Of a stretch of 64,000 nt of DNA, positions 20,485 through 29,638 are shown in pieces. The notes below the pieces were generated by a model. The model searched no databases. It saw only the letters and a list, made by a program, of their open reading frames with translations, and was not told the DNA's origin. The stretch is taken from contig JAKLJP010000001.1 of NCBI GenBank assembly GCA_023151115.1, forward strand, positions 186,001 through 250,000, in the 5' to 3' direction. The stretch comes from Anaerolineae bacterium. GTDB lineage: Bacteria > Chloroflexota > Anaerolineae > 4572-78 > J111. Each line of letters opens with the position of its first letter. The first letter of the stretch is position 1. Position numbers and translations under genes: made by a program.

Positions 20485-22367
20485 TGATCGTTCCCATCTG
20501 TAGCAGGCAGCGAGGGCTGCCAGGCCGGGGAGTAGCCGAAAAAGGTTGGGGGGATAGGCAGTTTGGTCACATTTTGACCATCTGTGTCCATCAGATAGAG
20601 GGTATCATAGTTTTCGGTGAAGACAATATGCCGGCCATCGGGCGACCAGGCCGGGTCGCGCCCTTGAACAAGCTGATTGTAGCCTGTGCCATCGGCTCTA
20701 ATCAAGTCAATCCACGCTTGTTCACCTGTGTCGCGCGTAAAAACAATAGATCGGCCATCGGGCGACCAGGTTGGCCTGATGATTCTCCGGCTTGAGGTTT
20801 GGGTCAACTTCCGGGGATTACTGCCATCCGCTTGCATCAGGTAAAGCTCGTATTTATCTTCAACCTCGCGGTCTGAAGCAAAGGCGATGGTTTGCCCGTC
20901 GGGCGACCAGGCCGGATCCAAATCTCTGGCGGTGTTGTCGGTCAGCCGGGTCAAGTTGCTGCCGTTGGTCTTCATTCCATAAATTTCGAACTCTCTGTCA
21001 CGCCTTGAGACATAGACAAGCGTTTGTCTATCGGGCGACCAGGCATGATCCCAGCCTTCGATGTCGGCCAGCTTGGTCAGGCTGCTGCCATCGGCCGGGG
21101 CGGCGTAGATACCGTAAAGAAAGGGAACGGCGAGGAAGAGTTGCTGGCTGTCGGCTGACCAGATGGGGCAAACATAAGCCGCATCCCCATCGGTGGGCGT
21201 CACATCAACGATTAGCCTGGGCTGATCCCCGCCAACGGTATTTACAACATAGATATCATAGTTGGAACTGAAGGCGATTTTCTGACCATCGGGCGACCAG
21301 GCGAAACAGCCGATCACCCCTATATCGGTCAGCCGGGTCAGATTGCTGCCGTCCATATTCATTAGATAAATATTTCCTGCGGAGAGAAAAGCGATTTTGC
21401 CCGTCCCCCCGCCGACCGGCGTCGCGGTTGGGGCGCCGGCTTCAGCCGCCGGGATAGAAGCGGTCTGGTCAGATGAAGGGGTAATTTGCAGCGACTCGAT
21501 TAACCCATCCAGCAGGCTCAGGTCGGGGGAAAAATCACCGGGCGAGAGCGCATCCAGGCGTTGACTGGTTTCCCTAACATGGCTTTGATAATTCTCCAAT
21601 GTTTCAAATGATTGGCCTTCGTCTATGGCGGCCAGCGCCGGAGTTGAAACCGGATAGAAGAGGGCAATATAGTATTGGCCGTCGGCGGTCAAGCCTTGAA
21701 AGGTGTAGAAAATATCCTGGTTGCTGATCGGCCCGCCAATAGCGTGCTGGGTGATGAAACGAATCCCCGACCCGCCGGAGAAATCCAGGTATTTGATTTG
21801 CGATTTGAAAACCTGGGTGTCATGGACTGGCGGCAAAAATGGGATGTCACCCTCAAAGGTCAGCGGGCGATCAACCAGCATGGCTTGCAGCCGGTCAATG
21901 GTTTCGTTGATGATGGGTGTGGCCTGCTGGAGTGGGTCCTCACCATAAATTGAACGATAGTCGCTGACCGGGTAAACCCGCAGGTGGGGCCGCCAGACGA
22001 CCCGAGTCGGCGGGGTGCTGGCCGGGTCGTTGTAAAGGTAGAATCTGAGATGGGTGGGGTAGGCCGTGTCGGGGGCCGGGCCGGTGGGTCCATCGGCATA
22101 TGGTTTGGCCAGTTGAATTTCGCCGGTGACATCGGCGGCCAGACCCTGGTAGGTAAAGTTAACTTGCTGGGGTAGGGGAGTAAGCTGCATCCCGGTATAG
22201 CGGTAATTTATAGCCGGGGTTGATGGGAGAGCAACCGTTGGACTGGAACCTGGCTGCGGCGTTGAGGTTAATGAAGCTGTTTTTACCGGCGGCGCTAATG
22301 GCAGAGCCACGCCAAGCAGGCCAGTGATCAGGATCAGGCTGAAAAACAAAGCTAAAGATTGGCGCAT
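20481..22367 (-). CDS. Exported TolB-like PD40 beta-propeller protein
   Basis: 628 residues. Signal sequence at 1-30 (MRQSLALFFSLILITGLLG). Residues ~55-310 form an unrecognised domain. Residues ~335-620 contain five to six PD40 units typical of the TolB C-terminal propeller (IYLMNMDGSNLTRLTD, AWSPDGQKIAFSS, PAWSPDGRHIVFTE). TolB's partner domain and the Tol-Pal genes are absent, so this is a general PD40 protein and not TolB itself. It is the first gene of a two-gene unit overlapping the propeller protein at 20484. Confidence 0.82.
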   Translation of the reverse strand: MRQSLALFFSLILITGLLGVALPLAPPVKTASLTSTPQPGSSPTVALPSTPAINYRYTGMQLTPLPQQVNFTYQGLAADVTGEIQLAKPYADGPTGPAPDTAYPTHLRFYLYNDPASTPPTRVVWRPHLRVYPVSDYRSIYGEDPLQQATPIINETIDRLQAMLVDRPLTFEGDIPFLPPVHDTQVFKSQIKYLDFSGGSGIRFITQHAIGGPISNQDIFYTFQGLTADGQYYIALFYPVSTPALAAIDEGQSFETLENYQSHVRETSQRLDALSPGDFSPDLSLLDGLIESLQITPSSDQTASIPAAEAGAPTATPVGGGTGKIAFLSAGNIYLMNMDGSNLTRLTDIGVIGCFAWSPDGQKIAFSSNYDIYVVNTVGGDQPRLIVDVTPTDGDAAYVCPIWSADSQQLFLAVPFLYGIYAAPADGSSLTKLADIEGWDHAWSPDRQTLVYVSRRDREFEIYGMKTNGSNLTRLTDNTARDLDPAWSPDGQTIAFASDREVEDKYELYLMQADGSNPRKLTQTSSRRIIRPTWSPDGRSIVFTRDTGEQAWIDLIRADGTGYNQLVQGRDPAWSPDGRHIVFTENYDTLYLMDTDGQNVTKLPIPPTFFGYSPAWQPSLPATDGNDQ

Positions 22368-22400
22368 GTGGACCCATCCCCTTAAAGTTTTTGTGTTTAC

Positions 22401-22502
22401 TTACCGCCGGCTCGCCGTGATAATGGCCGGATAGGCCAGAACATCGCCGTAATATTTCTGGGCAATTTTGCCATGATGGATAGCCACAAATTGAGATGGC
22501 TC
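22401..22502 (-). pseudogene. LysM-like C-terminal remnant
   Basis: A minus-strand stretch reads IHHGKIAQKYYGDVLAYPAI and then ITASRR and stop. This matches the second half of LysM domains (..IAQKYYGD...YP.I..AN). There is no start codon or upstream coding sequence; a stop lies just beyond 22502. I read it as the left-over end of a deleted LysM gene; it could be chance. Confidence 0.3.
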
Positions 22503-22511
22503 ATTAGGCGA

Positions 22512-22883
22512 TCACACGTGCTGATCAATCAAAATTGGATTTCCGTCAGGATCAATGATGATGAAGCTCGCCGGTCCTGTCGTGCTCTCATCGGCTTCAC
22601 TCTCAATGCGCAAACCTTGCGCTTTAAGTTCTCGCTGAAGGTCGCGCACGTCGGTGAATGAATTGAGCGTATTGCAGTTTTGGTCCCAACCAGGATTGAA
22701 GGTCAAGATATTCTTCTCGAACATGCCCTGAAATAATCCAATGGTGTGATCTCCGTTCTTCATTATCAGCCAATTCTGGGCCGCGTCCCCAGCGAAAACC
22801 TGGAAACCTAATTTCTGGTAAAAGGACTTGGAAGCGTCGAGGTCTTTGACCGTTAAACTTACCGAAAATGCACCCAATTCCAT
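22512..22883 (-). CDS. VOC-superfamily (glyoxalase/bleomycin-resistance-like) protein
   Basis: 123 residues with AGGAGG eight bases before the ATG. It has the single-module VOC layout: [30 protein letters not shown], then [13 protein letters not shown], and the C-terminal [19 protein letters not shown], where Asp-Pro-Asp-Gly-Asn-Pro is the usual family motif. Members bind a metal or small molecule (dioxygenases, isomerases, drug sequesterers); substrate cannot be read from sequence. It stands alone, next to the IS4-type element. Confidence 0.85.
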   Translation of the reverse strand: MELGAFSVSLTVKDLDASKSFYQKLGFQVFAGDAAQNWLIMKNGDHTIGLFQGMFEKNILTFNPGWDQNCNTLNSFTDVRDLQRELKAQGLRIESEADESTTGPASFIIIDPDGNPILIDQHV

Positions 22884-22927
22884 ACAATCCTCCTAATAAT
22901 TTGGGTAGTGTTGTTGATCGTTGGCTT

Positions 22928-24326
22928 CATCTGTGACAAGTTAAGCATTCAAGCAAAAAGTCAAATTGGGAAAGGAGATAAATCAAGTCGAGAAATAGGT
23001 TTACGTAAGGGTTTGACCACATCTAAATCCTGATTAGCCGGGTCAGCAAAGTAAGTGACCGGGTCAGTGGCGAGGCCGCGACTGTAAGCCCGCGAGAAAT
23101 GATACAGGCCGCGCAAGAGCATTTCCAAAGAAATCCGGTCAAAGGGCACCCCGATGCGGTCAGCGACAGCATCGCCTAAGTCAACCAGGAGGGCATAAAA
23201 CAGCCAAGTGGCCCAAATTTGCAGATGAATGCCATTGAGGCTGCCGGTCCACAGATAACTCAGATTGAGGAGCCGTTTGGTGGTGTTAAAGGCCTCTTCG
23301 ATCCGCCATCTGCGCCGGTACAGGTCAGCGACCAGGACCGGCGGTAAAAGGTTCGGGTCCAAGACCGAGGTCAGATACTGATACCAAACCTGGCCAAAGC
23401 GGACTTCAATCAGTCTCAACTTCAGGACGGGCTGGCCCTGCGTGCCGGTACCCAGAAAGATGATTTGATCCCTGATTGTGGCCGTCTTACTCAAGAGTTG
23501 ATGCCCAATCCAAAAGGCATTGCTTTTGGGCCGGGTGATGAAATCGACCTGTTGCTCCAACAAGGCGGCAAAAAACTTGAAATCATAGAAGCCGCGATCC
23601 AGAATGAGCAAGGTTTTGGCTTTGACCAGGGCTAACAACTCAGGCATAAAGCTGCTCTCGTGGGTCTTGGGCTGCTCCCGAAACCAAATTTCCACCGGCA
23701 GCCGGGTCAATAGGTCCACCACGGTCCCGATTTTGCCGGCCAGTTGGCCCACCGGTACATCTTCCAGCACCTTGAGTTTACGAAACAACGCTTCCAGAGT
23801 CGAACCATCGGCCACCCAAATGTGCTCAAAGTGCTGCTGAGCCGCTCTGACACTCTCAGGTAACGGTCGGCCCTGCCGTTGATGCCACCGCTGCTGGAGT
23901 TGAGGCAGTAACTCTTTCAGGACCTGCTCGAATAAGATCGCCGGAAAGCTCAGAAAACGTTGGCTCAGGGCTTGTTGGCTGACTTTGACCGCCTGACACC
24001 ACAATAAATCTTCTCGGGCCAGCATCCGGGTCATTTCATGCACCGAAGGCACTTGCCGCCACAGCATCGTCAGCACCGCTGCCACCATCAAGGGCAGGTT
24101 CAGGATCCGGCTGCGCAGCCCCAGGTGCCGGTAGTAAGCCTGCTGGTTGGCTACGGCGGGGCTAATCAGTTCGCTCAACTGAGCCTCCATCACTTCATTG
24201 TCGGGTCCAGGCACATTTTTGCGCCGGACATGATCAGGATTGCGGGTTTTTCGTTTGGCCATCCCTTTAACTTACGTTATTTTCTCGATTTGACAAATCT
24301 CTCCTTTCCTTAACTTGTCAAGCATG
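22928..24326. mobile_element. IS4-type insertion sequence with 9-bp target duplication
   Basis: A 1.4 kb element around one DDE transposase. Its ends are imperfect inverted repeats: left CATCTGTGACAAGTTAAG at 22928-22945, right CATGCTTGACAAGTTAAG read on the minus strand from 24326, identical except for three bases after CAT. The flanks carry the same nine bases, CGTTGGCTT, at 22919-22927 and 24327-24335. Transposase, ends and duplication are all intact, so the copy looks recent and possibly active. It inserted between the VOC gene and the GyrI-like gene without breaking either. Confidence 0.85.
22961..24262 (-). CDS. IS4-family DDE transposase
   Basis: 433 residues. The DDE core is visible: first Asp in HIWVADGSTLEALFRKLK, second Asp in TLLILDRGFYDFKFF, and the Glu in the IS4 signature YRRRWRIEEAFNTTKRLL (Y-x2-R-x3-E-x6-K pattern). 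Length is usual for the family. It lies wholly inside the inverted repeats of the element at 22928-24326. Confidence 0.92.
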   Translation of the reverse strand: MAKRKTRNPDHVRRKNVPGPDNEVMEAQLSELISPAVANQQAYYRHLGLRSRILNLPLMVAAVLTMLWRQVPSVHEMTRMLAREDLLWCQAVKVSQQALSQRFLSFPAILFEQVLKELLPQLQQRWHQRQGRPLPESVRAAQQHFEHIWVADGSTLEALFRKLKVLEDVPVGQLAGKIGTVVDLLTRLPVEIWFREQPKTHESSFMPELLALVKAKTLLILDRGFYDFKFFAALLEQQVDFITRPKSNAFWIGHQLLSKTATIRDQIIFLGTGTQGQPVLKLRLIEVRFGQVWYQYLTSVLDPNLLPPVLVADLYRRRWRIEEAFNTTKRLLNLSYLWTGSLNGIHLQIWATWLFYALLVDLGDAVADRIGVPFDRISLEMLLRGLYHFSRAYSRGLATDPVTYFADPANQDLDVVKPLRKPISRLDLSPFPI

Positions 24327-24545
24327 CGTTGGCTTAGATTATAGAACAAATGAGCTATTGGCGTCAACTTTAGAGTTGTATGGGATTGGACCTCTACGGA
24401 TACGTTACCCAACAAAACTTAAGCCGATCAGAGCAATCATCAAACTGGCGATAAGCTGGTGAAGCGGTTGAGGATAGGTCATTCATATTAATCCTTGTTG
24501 CAGTTATAGTTATACACTACTCCCCCAAACCGGGTTCCAAAAGCT

Positions 24546-25154
24546 TCATTCAAACGGCTGTCGAATAACGGTTTTGAGCTTTTCCGATGCGGTGCGGTTG
24601 GGGTCGTTCAGGTAAATCTCGTGATGTTTGCCCACGCGCTGCCCACCCTGTGCGGCGATGAACCGGTGCAGCTTCTCAATGGTGGGCGCTTCGGCGGCAT
24701 AGGGGCCGAGGTGCATAATTTGGGCGGCCCGGCCTTCGTGAAAGATCTCCAGGCGCAACCGGGACAGGGCCGGTAGATTCTTTTTCCGGGCGGCTTGATT
24801 GCAGGCAGCCTCAAATAACTCGGCGACAATATATTCCGGCTGCATGATCATGGCCGTCCACTGCCAGGCGGATTTGTCGTCCAGGCTGAAATGGCTCATA
24901 TCCTCGACCCACCACAACCCCTCCAGGGGCATTACGGCGTAATCAACTGTCAGTTCCTTTTTGATCAAAAATTTCAGAGTATAAGCGACCGAAAAAAGCG
25001 CCTCAACTGCTTGCTGGTAAGCGGCAGAGGTATTAGGGTCGCCGGCGCCGTCAATCATTAAAAAGTTCAATGGCGGGACGTCTATCTCCCTGATGGCTTT
25101 GGCCGAAGGATTGTAGAGATGATTGAGTTCTTTTCTAAAATCAATCTTGCTCAT
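24546..25154 (-). CDS. GyrI-like small-molecule-binding domain protein
   Basis: 202 residues from the ATG at 25154; a GTG four codons upstream is in frame but less likely. The sequence fits the stand-alone GyrI-like (SOUL/AraC-effector) family: IDVPPLNFLMIDGAGDPNTS, YQQAVEALFSVAYTLKF, VMPLEGLWWVEDM, AWQWTAMIMQPEY, IMHLGPYAAEAPTI and the final HHEIYLNDPNRTASEKLKT. These proteins bind hydrophobic compounds and some hydrolyse toxic cyclopropanes; the ligand here is unknown. No DNA-binding domain is fused. It sits alone downstream of the PD40 lipoprotein gene. Confidence 0.85.
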   Translation of the reverse strand: MSKIDFRKELNHLYNPSAKAIREIDVPPLNFLMIDGAGDPNTSAAYQQAVEALFSVAYTLKFLIKKELTVDYAVMPLEGLWWVEDMSHFSLDDKSAWQWTAMIMQPEYIVAELFEAACNQAARKKNLPALSRLRLEIFHEGRAAQIMHLGPYAAEAPTIEKLHRFIAAQGGQRVGKHHEIYLNDPNRTASEKLKTVIRQPFE

Positions 25155-25208
25155 TGCGCAGCTCACGACAAAAATTTCGCTCGGATGTGACCATGGTCGT
25201 TTCTATTT

Positions 25209-27059
25209 TCAAGGAGCAGGTTCAAGGCTTTGCGTCCTGAAACGATACTTCCACACTTGCCCGCTTTCATCAAATAAGCTCAATTCAGCCGGGTCGTCCC
25301 AAACAAGACTGCTGAAACTTGGTGTTTTGGAAGTAAACAGCAACGTCTCGGTGAGGTCGGGCCAGTCAAGTCGGACGGCCTGGGTTTGGCCAAGCGGAGG
25401 ACATGGGGCTTCAAAGGTCAGGTATACCAACGCTCGACTATTGGGCGACCAGGCCAGTGCTCCCAGCCAGCCGTTGTTTAACCGGGTGGTCGAACGCACC
25501 AATTCGCCTTCATTGATATCCCACACGACCAATTCCTGAGGTGATGGCTCAAATGTTTCAGCGAGTGGCGGCTTTGACTGCCAGGTGGCTATCTTCGTGG
25601 CATCCGGCGAGAGAGCACCGCTCCCCAGGTGGGTCACGTTGAGGGGCGCTGCCTCCAAACGGTAGTAAGGGCGTTCCCAGGCGCCGCATAAACCCGGTGC
25701 GCCTTTGGTGTAGTAGAAGTAACGACCGTAGAGCGACCAGTACAAAGCGACGATACCACGAGTCCCCGCGTCGTCGCAAGCCAATAACTGTTGGTCTATA
25801 ATCTGCTCAACCCCATCGCTGACCCGAATGAGTTTCAATTGTTCGTAAGCTTTCTCTTCCGATTCCCTGACCCCGACACACTCATAGCGCGTCATTTCCA
25901 CTCGCCAGCGGCCATCGGGTGAAAGGTGAGTGGAGGCGATTTTGGATTGCTGCCCCAGCGGAGCATTCCCGGTGAGTGACCAGACCGGTCCCCGGTCGAG
26001 GATGATGCTCTCATCGGGTACTAACCAATCTACCAGACTCACATCCTCCAGGGTGTAGCTATAGACAACCGTGCGGAGATCTTCCGAGAGTTGATAAACG
26101 GTGACGTTTTGACCGCCCCCCATTGGCGTCTCGGAATAGGCTACCAGGCGTAATTGTTTGGGCGACCACAGCATATGCTGCACCCGATCCCCTGGCAACT
26201 TCTCCCCGGTCGCCGTGACCGGCGTGAAAGCCTCTGAACCATCTAATTTGGCAATTTTGAACGGTTCAGCGGCATAAATGAGGGCCTGGTGTTCAAGCGC
26301 CCAGGCCGGTTTCTCCCCCACCCAGCCACCCTTATCTTCGCCGGCGGCTATCTGCCGCGTCTTGCCGCTTTCCACCGAGGTCACAAATACGGCCTGGCCT
26401 TTGGTAAAAGCCAGCCAGCGTCCATCTGGCGACCAGGAGAAAATAGATGAGGCGTTTTCATTGAGGATGGTCAATTGATGGGAGCCGCTGACGAGGGCCA
26501 GTATCTCACCCCGTAAGGCGACGGCCAATGGCGGCAAGCCCGTTTGGGGATTGGGAGTGGGCGACCACAATGCTCGCGAGACATCATCCACCAGCCATAA
26601 TTCACTCCGACCGCTGTTATAGTCGTAGACCCACAAATCGCTTACCCCGCGCTGGTTACTCATGGTATCCCCATGCATCTGTTGGCTGGCATAAGCCAGG
26701 CGGCCGCTGAGAGGGCTGTAATCCCAGAATATCTCGAAGGTGACCGGAGTTGGTTCACGGCTGAGTTGCCCCGCCCGGACGGTCAGCAGTTGTTGGTTGA
26801 ACCAGCGGCTGGCGCTGCCATAGGGCAACCACACCAGCGCCGGGGGAGGTTGAGCTGCTTTTGTCGGTATAGTCGGTACAGTCGGTACAGGCGAACTTAA
26901 GATAGTTTCTACCAGGGTAGGGGCCAGAGTGGGTGCTGGGATAGAGCTTATGGCTTCTACGGCCTTGGGGGGAGTTGCTGTAGATGGTGATGGGGGTAGG
27001 GTGGGCTGCGAACAAGCGGTGAGCAAGCCGACGAATATGAATGTCCAGGGTAATCGCAT
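25209..27059 (-). CDS. PD40/TolB-like beta-propeller lipoprotein
   Basis: 616 residues from the ATG at 27059, chosen because it places the lipoprotein signal MRLPWTFIFVGLLTAC at the start with TTGAGG upstream; a longer start at 27101 is possible. A low-complexity Pro/Thr/Ser linker follows the lipid-anchored Cys. The body has PD40-type blades (SIFSWSPDGRWLAFTKG, ASTHLSPDGRWRVEM, LGALAWSPNSRALVYLT), likely one large propeller. No catalytic motif is seen. It resembles the other exported propellers of this strand and probably displays a binding surface outside the cell (inference). Confidence 0.78.
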   Translation of the reverse strand: MRLPWTFIFVGLLTACSQPTLPPSPSTATPPKAVEAISSIPAPTLAPTLVETILSSPVPTVPTIPTKAAQPPPALVWLPYGSASRWFNQQLLTVRAGQLSREPTPVTFEIFWDYSPLSGRLAYASQQMHGDTMSNQRGVSDLWVYDYNSGRSELWLVDDVSRALWSPTPNPQTGLPPLAVALRGEILALVSGSHQLTILNENASSIFSWSPDGRWLAFTKGQAVFVTSVESGKTRQIAAGEDKGGWVGEKPAWALEHQALIYAAEPFKIAKLDGSEAFTPVTATGEKLPGDRVQHMLWSPKQLRLVAYSETPMGGGQNVTVYQLSEDLRTVVYSYTLEDVSLVDWLVPDESIILDRGPVWSLTGNAPLGQQSKIASTHLSPDGRWRVEMTRYECVGVRESEEKAYEQLKLIRVSDGVEQIIDQQLLACDDAGTRGIVALYWSLYGRYFYYTKGAPGLCGAWERPYYRLEAAPLNVTHLGSGALSPDATKIATWQSKPPLAETFEPSPQELVVWDINEGELVRSTTRLNNGWLGALAWSPNSRALVYLTFEAPCPPLGQTQAVRLDWPDLTETLLFTSKTPSFSSLVWDDPAELSLFDESGQVWKYRFRTQSLEPAP

Positions 27060-27131
27060 TATCGTTTTCCTCAAAGCAACTCTCTCCTCTATTGAATACA
27101 CCGCTTGCTCGTGATAAGTTCCACCGGCCGG

Positions 27132-28358
27132 TTACTTAACTTCAATCGTGATGGGAGTCTCCAGGGTGGTAAACTGGCGCGCCCCACTGACCGGGTCGTC
27201 CAGCCCCAGCATGAGGTGATATTCTCCCGGCGGGAGCGAGTCAGGCAACTTAAAAAGATAAGGGTCGGCGATGACTTCACCGGGCCTCCAGGTGCTCGTC
27301 GGGCGAGTCCCGTTGACCGGGGTCGCCTCAACTTGGGCCACCAGTTTATCCTGAGCGTCAAGCAGGTGGATGGAGACGGTATAATCTACCGAGGTAGGAG
27401 CTTCAACGCCCCAGGACAGGGCTAAATCAATCACTTCCCCTGGCCCAAGATGGCTGGCCGCCAGCCGGTAACTGAGCAGGGCAACAGAATCGCCGAGCAG
27501 GATGTTAACCGGGTGCGCTTCGTTGCTCCGTGGCTGAGTTTCCCGGACTTCTATCGTCGTCAAGATAACCATCATCTCGCCGCTTGCGGTGTTCAGGTGT
27601 GCGCCACTGGCGGGGTCGTAGACCCCCAGCGCCAGTTGATAGCGGCCCGCCGGGAGAGACAGGGGGAAGGGGTAACAGCCGGCCAGCATCTCGCCGGAGC
27701 GTTGGCTCGCTGGCCGGCAGGTATCATTCAATAGCGGTAAATCCACCTGGGCCACGGGGGCGGCGTTGGCGTCAAGGGCGAAGACAAAAATGTGGTAGGT
27801 TGGGCTGAGAACGCGAGATTGCCAGTACCCCGTTATTTCGGCCACGTCATTGGGATTGAAGGTTTCAGCGGCCAGGGTATATCCCAGCAGTTTGACCGTG
27901 TCACCAAACGTTGCCAGACCGGCCGGGGTGGACCAATGGGCTGGCGACCGGCCTGACGGGGGAGGGCCGGGCTGGGTCGGTATGGCGGCCTGACCGGTCG
28001 GCACGGGCCGGGTCAGTTTGTCCATCCAGACCAACCAGCCCAACCCCACAAGCAGAGCTGCCAGCGCGGCGGTTGCTGCCAGCGAGCCGGTCAAATTCCA
28101 GAAGCGTTGGCCCCATTTTTTTCGGCGCAGTCGAGACTGCACCCGCTCATTTATGGCCGGGCTGGGATGGTGACGGCTCCAGCGGGTTTGCATCAGGCGG
28201 GTCAGGTTCATCTGGCGTACGGCCACCTCGGCGGCGTAAACGCGGCAGTCGACACAGCCGGCCAGGTGCGCGTCCAGAGCAGCCTGTTCCCCGGTCTCCA
28301 GTTGCTCCCGGCCAATATGGAGATAGGCTCGACCCTGCTCGTGAGTTAGCGTATCCAT
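27132..28358 (-). CDS. Anti-sigma factor with zinc-finger and two extracytoplasmic beta-sandwich domains
   Basis: 408 residues, starting 2 bases after the sigma-factor stop. Residues 1-45 hold the zinc-binding anti-sigma motif H-x3-C-x2-C (AHLAGCVDC, His31, Cys35, Cys38). One membrane helix spans ~85-108. Outside it come two similar modules: ~145-275 (GLATFGDTVKLLGY, then LPAGRYQLALGVYDPASG) and ~285-405 (NILLGDSVALLSYRL, LPPGEYHLMLGLDDPVSGAR). This module type is familiar to me from C-termini of Chloroflexota glycosyltransferases. The same module occurs in the membrane protein at 30408-31415. Its role would be to hold the ECF sigma factor until an outside signal arrives (family knowledge plus inference). 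Confidence 0.85.
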   Translation of the reverse strand: MDTLTHEQGRAYLHIGREQLETGEQAALDAHLAGCVDCRVYAAEVAVRQMNLTRLMQTRWSRHHPSPAINERVQSRLRRKKWGQRFWNLTGSLAATAALAALLVGLGWLVWMDKLTRPVPTGQAAIPTQPGPPPSGRSPAHWSTPAGLATFGDTVKLLGYTLAAETFNPNDVAEITGYWQSRVLSPTYHIFVFALDANAAPVAQVDLPLLNDTCRPASQRSGEMLAGCYPFPLSLPAGRYQLALGVYDPASGAHLNTASGEMMVILTTIEVRETQPRSNEAHPVNILLGDSVALLSYRLAASHLGPGEVIDLALSWGVEAPTSVDYTVSIHLLDAQDKLVAQVEATPVNGTRPTSTWRPGEVIADPYLFKLPDSLPPGEYHLMLGLDDPVSGARQFTTLETPITIEVK

Positions 28359-28360
28359 TG

Positions 28361-28912
28361 TCAGTCTCTTTCTAAAAAGGTCCGCATCTGCTCGTGGGCG
28401 CTGTGCAGCCAGGTGCGAATGGTGCGCTCGCTGACCCCCAGTACCTGCCCGATTTCCGTCAAGGTCAGCTCGTGGTAGTAGCGCAGAATGATGGTCTCGC
28501 GCCGCCGCTCATCCAGGGCAACCACCGCCTGCCACAGCCGCCCCTCCTGTTCCTCTTGTAAGGTCGTTTGCTCCGGCTGAGGGGCGACGACGTCCTGCCA
28601 GCCAAATACCGCCCACACCCTATCCAGCAGCCGGGAACGGGCGTGGCGCTTGCGCAGCCGTCCCCGGCACACGTTCAAGGTGATCGTGTACAGCCAGGTG
28701 GTGAATTTGGCCTCGCCCCGAAACGAGTGCAGCTTGCCCAGAGCCGCCACCAGGGCATCCTGGGTGGCTTCGTCAGCCTCGGCCGGGTCGTCCAGAATCG
28801 AAACAGCCAGCCGGTAGACCAGGGGCTTGTAGGTTCGCACCAGGGCCTCGACGGCCAGCGAGTCCCCTTCCCGGCAGCGGTTGACCAGTTGAGCGGTATC
28901 CATGTAAATCAT
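28361..28912 (-). CDS. ECF-type RNA polymerase sigma factor
   Basis: 183 residues. Region 2 is at ~20-95 (YKPLVYRLAVSILDDPAEAD, ATQDALVAALGKLHSF, FTTWLYTITLNVCRGRLR), region 4 at ~130-180 (RRETIILRYYHELTLTEIGQ, VLGVSERTIRTWLHSA). No region 1 or 3 is present, as in ECF factors. Start taken at the first ATG (28912); a second ATG at 28903 is equally possible and neither has a clear ribosome site. It is followed at once by its anti-sigma gene, the normal arrangement. Which promoters it reads is unknown; genes for propeller and lipoproteins on this strand are candidates. Confidence 0.92.
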   Translation of the reverse strand: MIYMDTAQLVNRCREGDSLAVEALVRTYKPLVYRLAVSILDDPAEADEATQDALVAALGKLHSFRGEAKFTTWLYTITLNVCRGRLRKRHARSRLLDRVWAVFGWQDVVAPQPEQTTLQEEQEGRLWQAVVALDERRRETIILRYYHELTLTEIGQVLGVSERTIRTWLHSAHEQMRTFLERD

Positions 28913-28970
28913 TACGCTAATTAGATGCGCTTCATCTCCAAAACCGGAAGTAATCGGAGCTGTTTTGCCC

Positions 28971-29564
28971 TTAGTTGGCTGTCAGCGTCAGGGTGATCGT
29001 ATCTGAACCCGCGCCGCCCCAGATCCAGCCGAAATTGCCCCGGCCATCGTCCAGCCGGACCTCACCTGTCGCGTTGATAGCGGCCTTAACTGTTCCGGGT
29101 TGTACCGCTCGCAGGACAAACTCAACCTGGGTGTTGGAGGCTGACGCTGAAACAAATTCGACAAACTGGCCGGTGAAGCCCTGAAACTGTAACTTATTAT
29201 CGTAGGTGATGGTCACGGCTGGCTCGCCCTTGAGGTAAAGGGTGTAGTAAGGCAGGCCAAGATTGACGGGCGCGCCGGTAAGGCTGACCGTCTGCCCCAC
29301 CTTGATAGTGGGTGGGGCGGCGCTGATGCTGATCCGGGCCGGCCATGCAGCCGCTCCCTTAGGCGGCCGGGGCAGCGTGGTGGGGTGGCCTTCCGGCGAG
29401 GGCGGAATTACAGTCGAGGCTGGGGAGATAGGTTCAGCAGGGACAGTGGGGGTGAGGAACAGAACCGGGCTGGCCGGAGTTGAAGTCGGGCGATCATTGG
29501 CAACTATGGGCGTACAGGCAATTGTTGAGCTGGTCCATACGATCAAACAAAACCATTGTTTCAT
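28971..29564 (-). CDS. Unknown lipoprotein with Ig-like beta domain
   Basis: 197 residues. The N-terminus has a short lipoprotein signal (CLIVWTSSTIAC), followed by a Thr/Pro-rich linker to ~75. The rest is beta-rich without a named domain: APPTIKVGQTVSLTGAPVNL, LKGEPAVTITYDNKLQF, VQPGTVKAAINATGEV, GGAGSDTITLTLT. The layout resembles a small Ig-like fold. It lies between the ECF sigma gene and a PD40 lipoprotein, same strand, with short gaps, so it may belong to the same regulon. Function unknown. Confidence 0.6.
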   Translation of the reverse strand: MKQWFCLIVWTSSTIACTPIVANDRPTSTPASPVLFLTPTVPAEPISPASTVIPPSPEGHPTTLPRPPKGAAAWPARISISAAPPTIKVGQTVSLTGAPVNLGLPYYTLYLKGEPAVTITYDNKLQFQGFTGQFVEFVSASASNTQVEFVLRAVQPGTVKAAINATGEVRLDDGRGNFGWIWGGAGSDTITLTLTAN

Positions 29565-29638
29565 TTCACCCTTTCAATCCGGGTAAATTAGTAAAGCAAA
29601 CAGAATTATAGGCGTTATAACCCCGAAAGAAGTTCCCC

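Noticed and set aside
22401..24335. Idea that the VOC gene is cargo of the IS4-type element
   Set aside because: Inverted ends and target repeats place the VOC gene outside the element.
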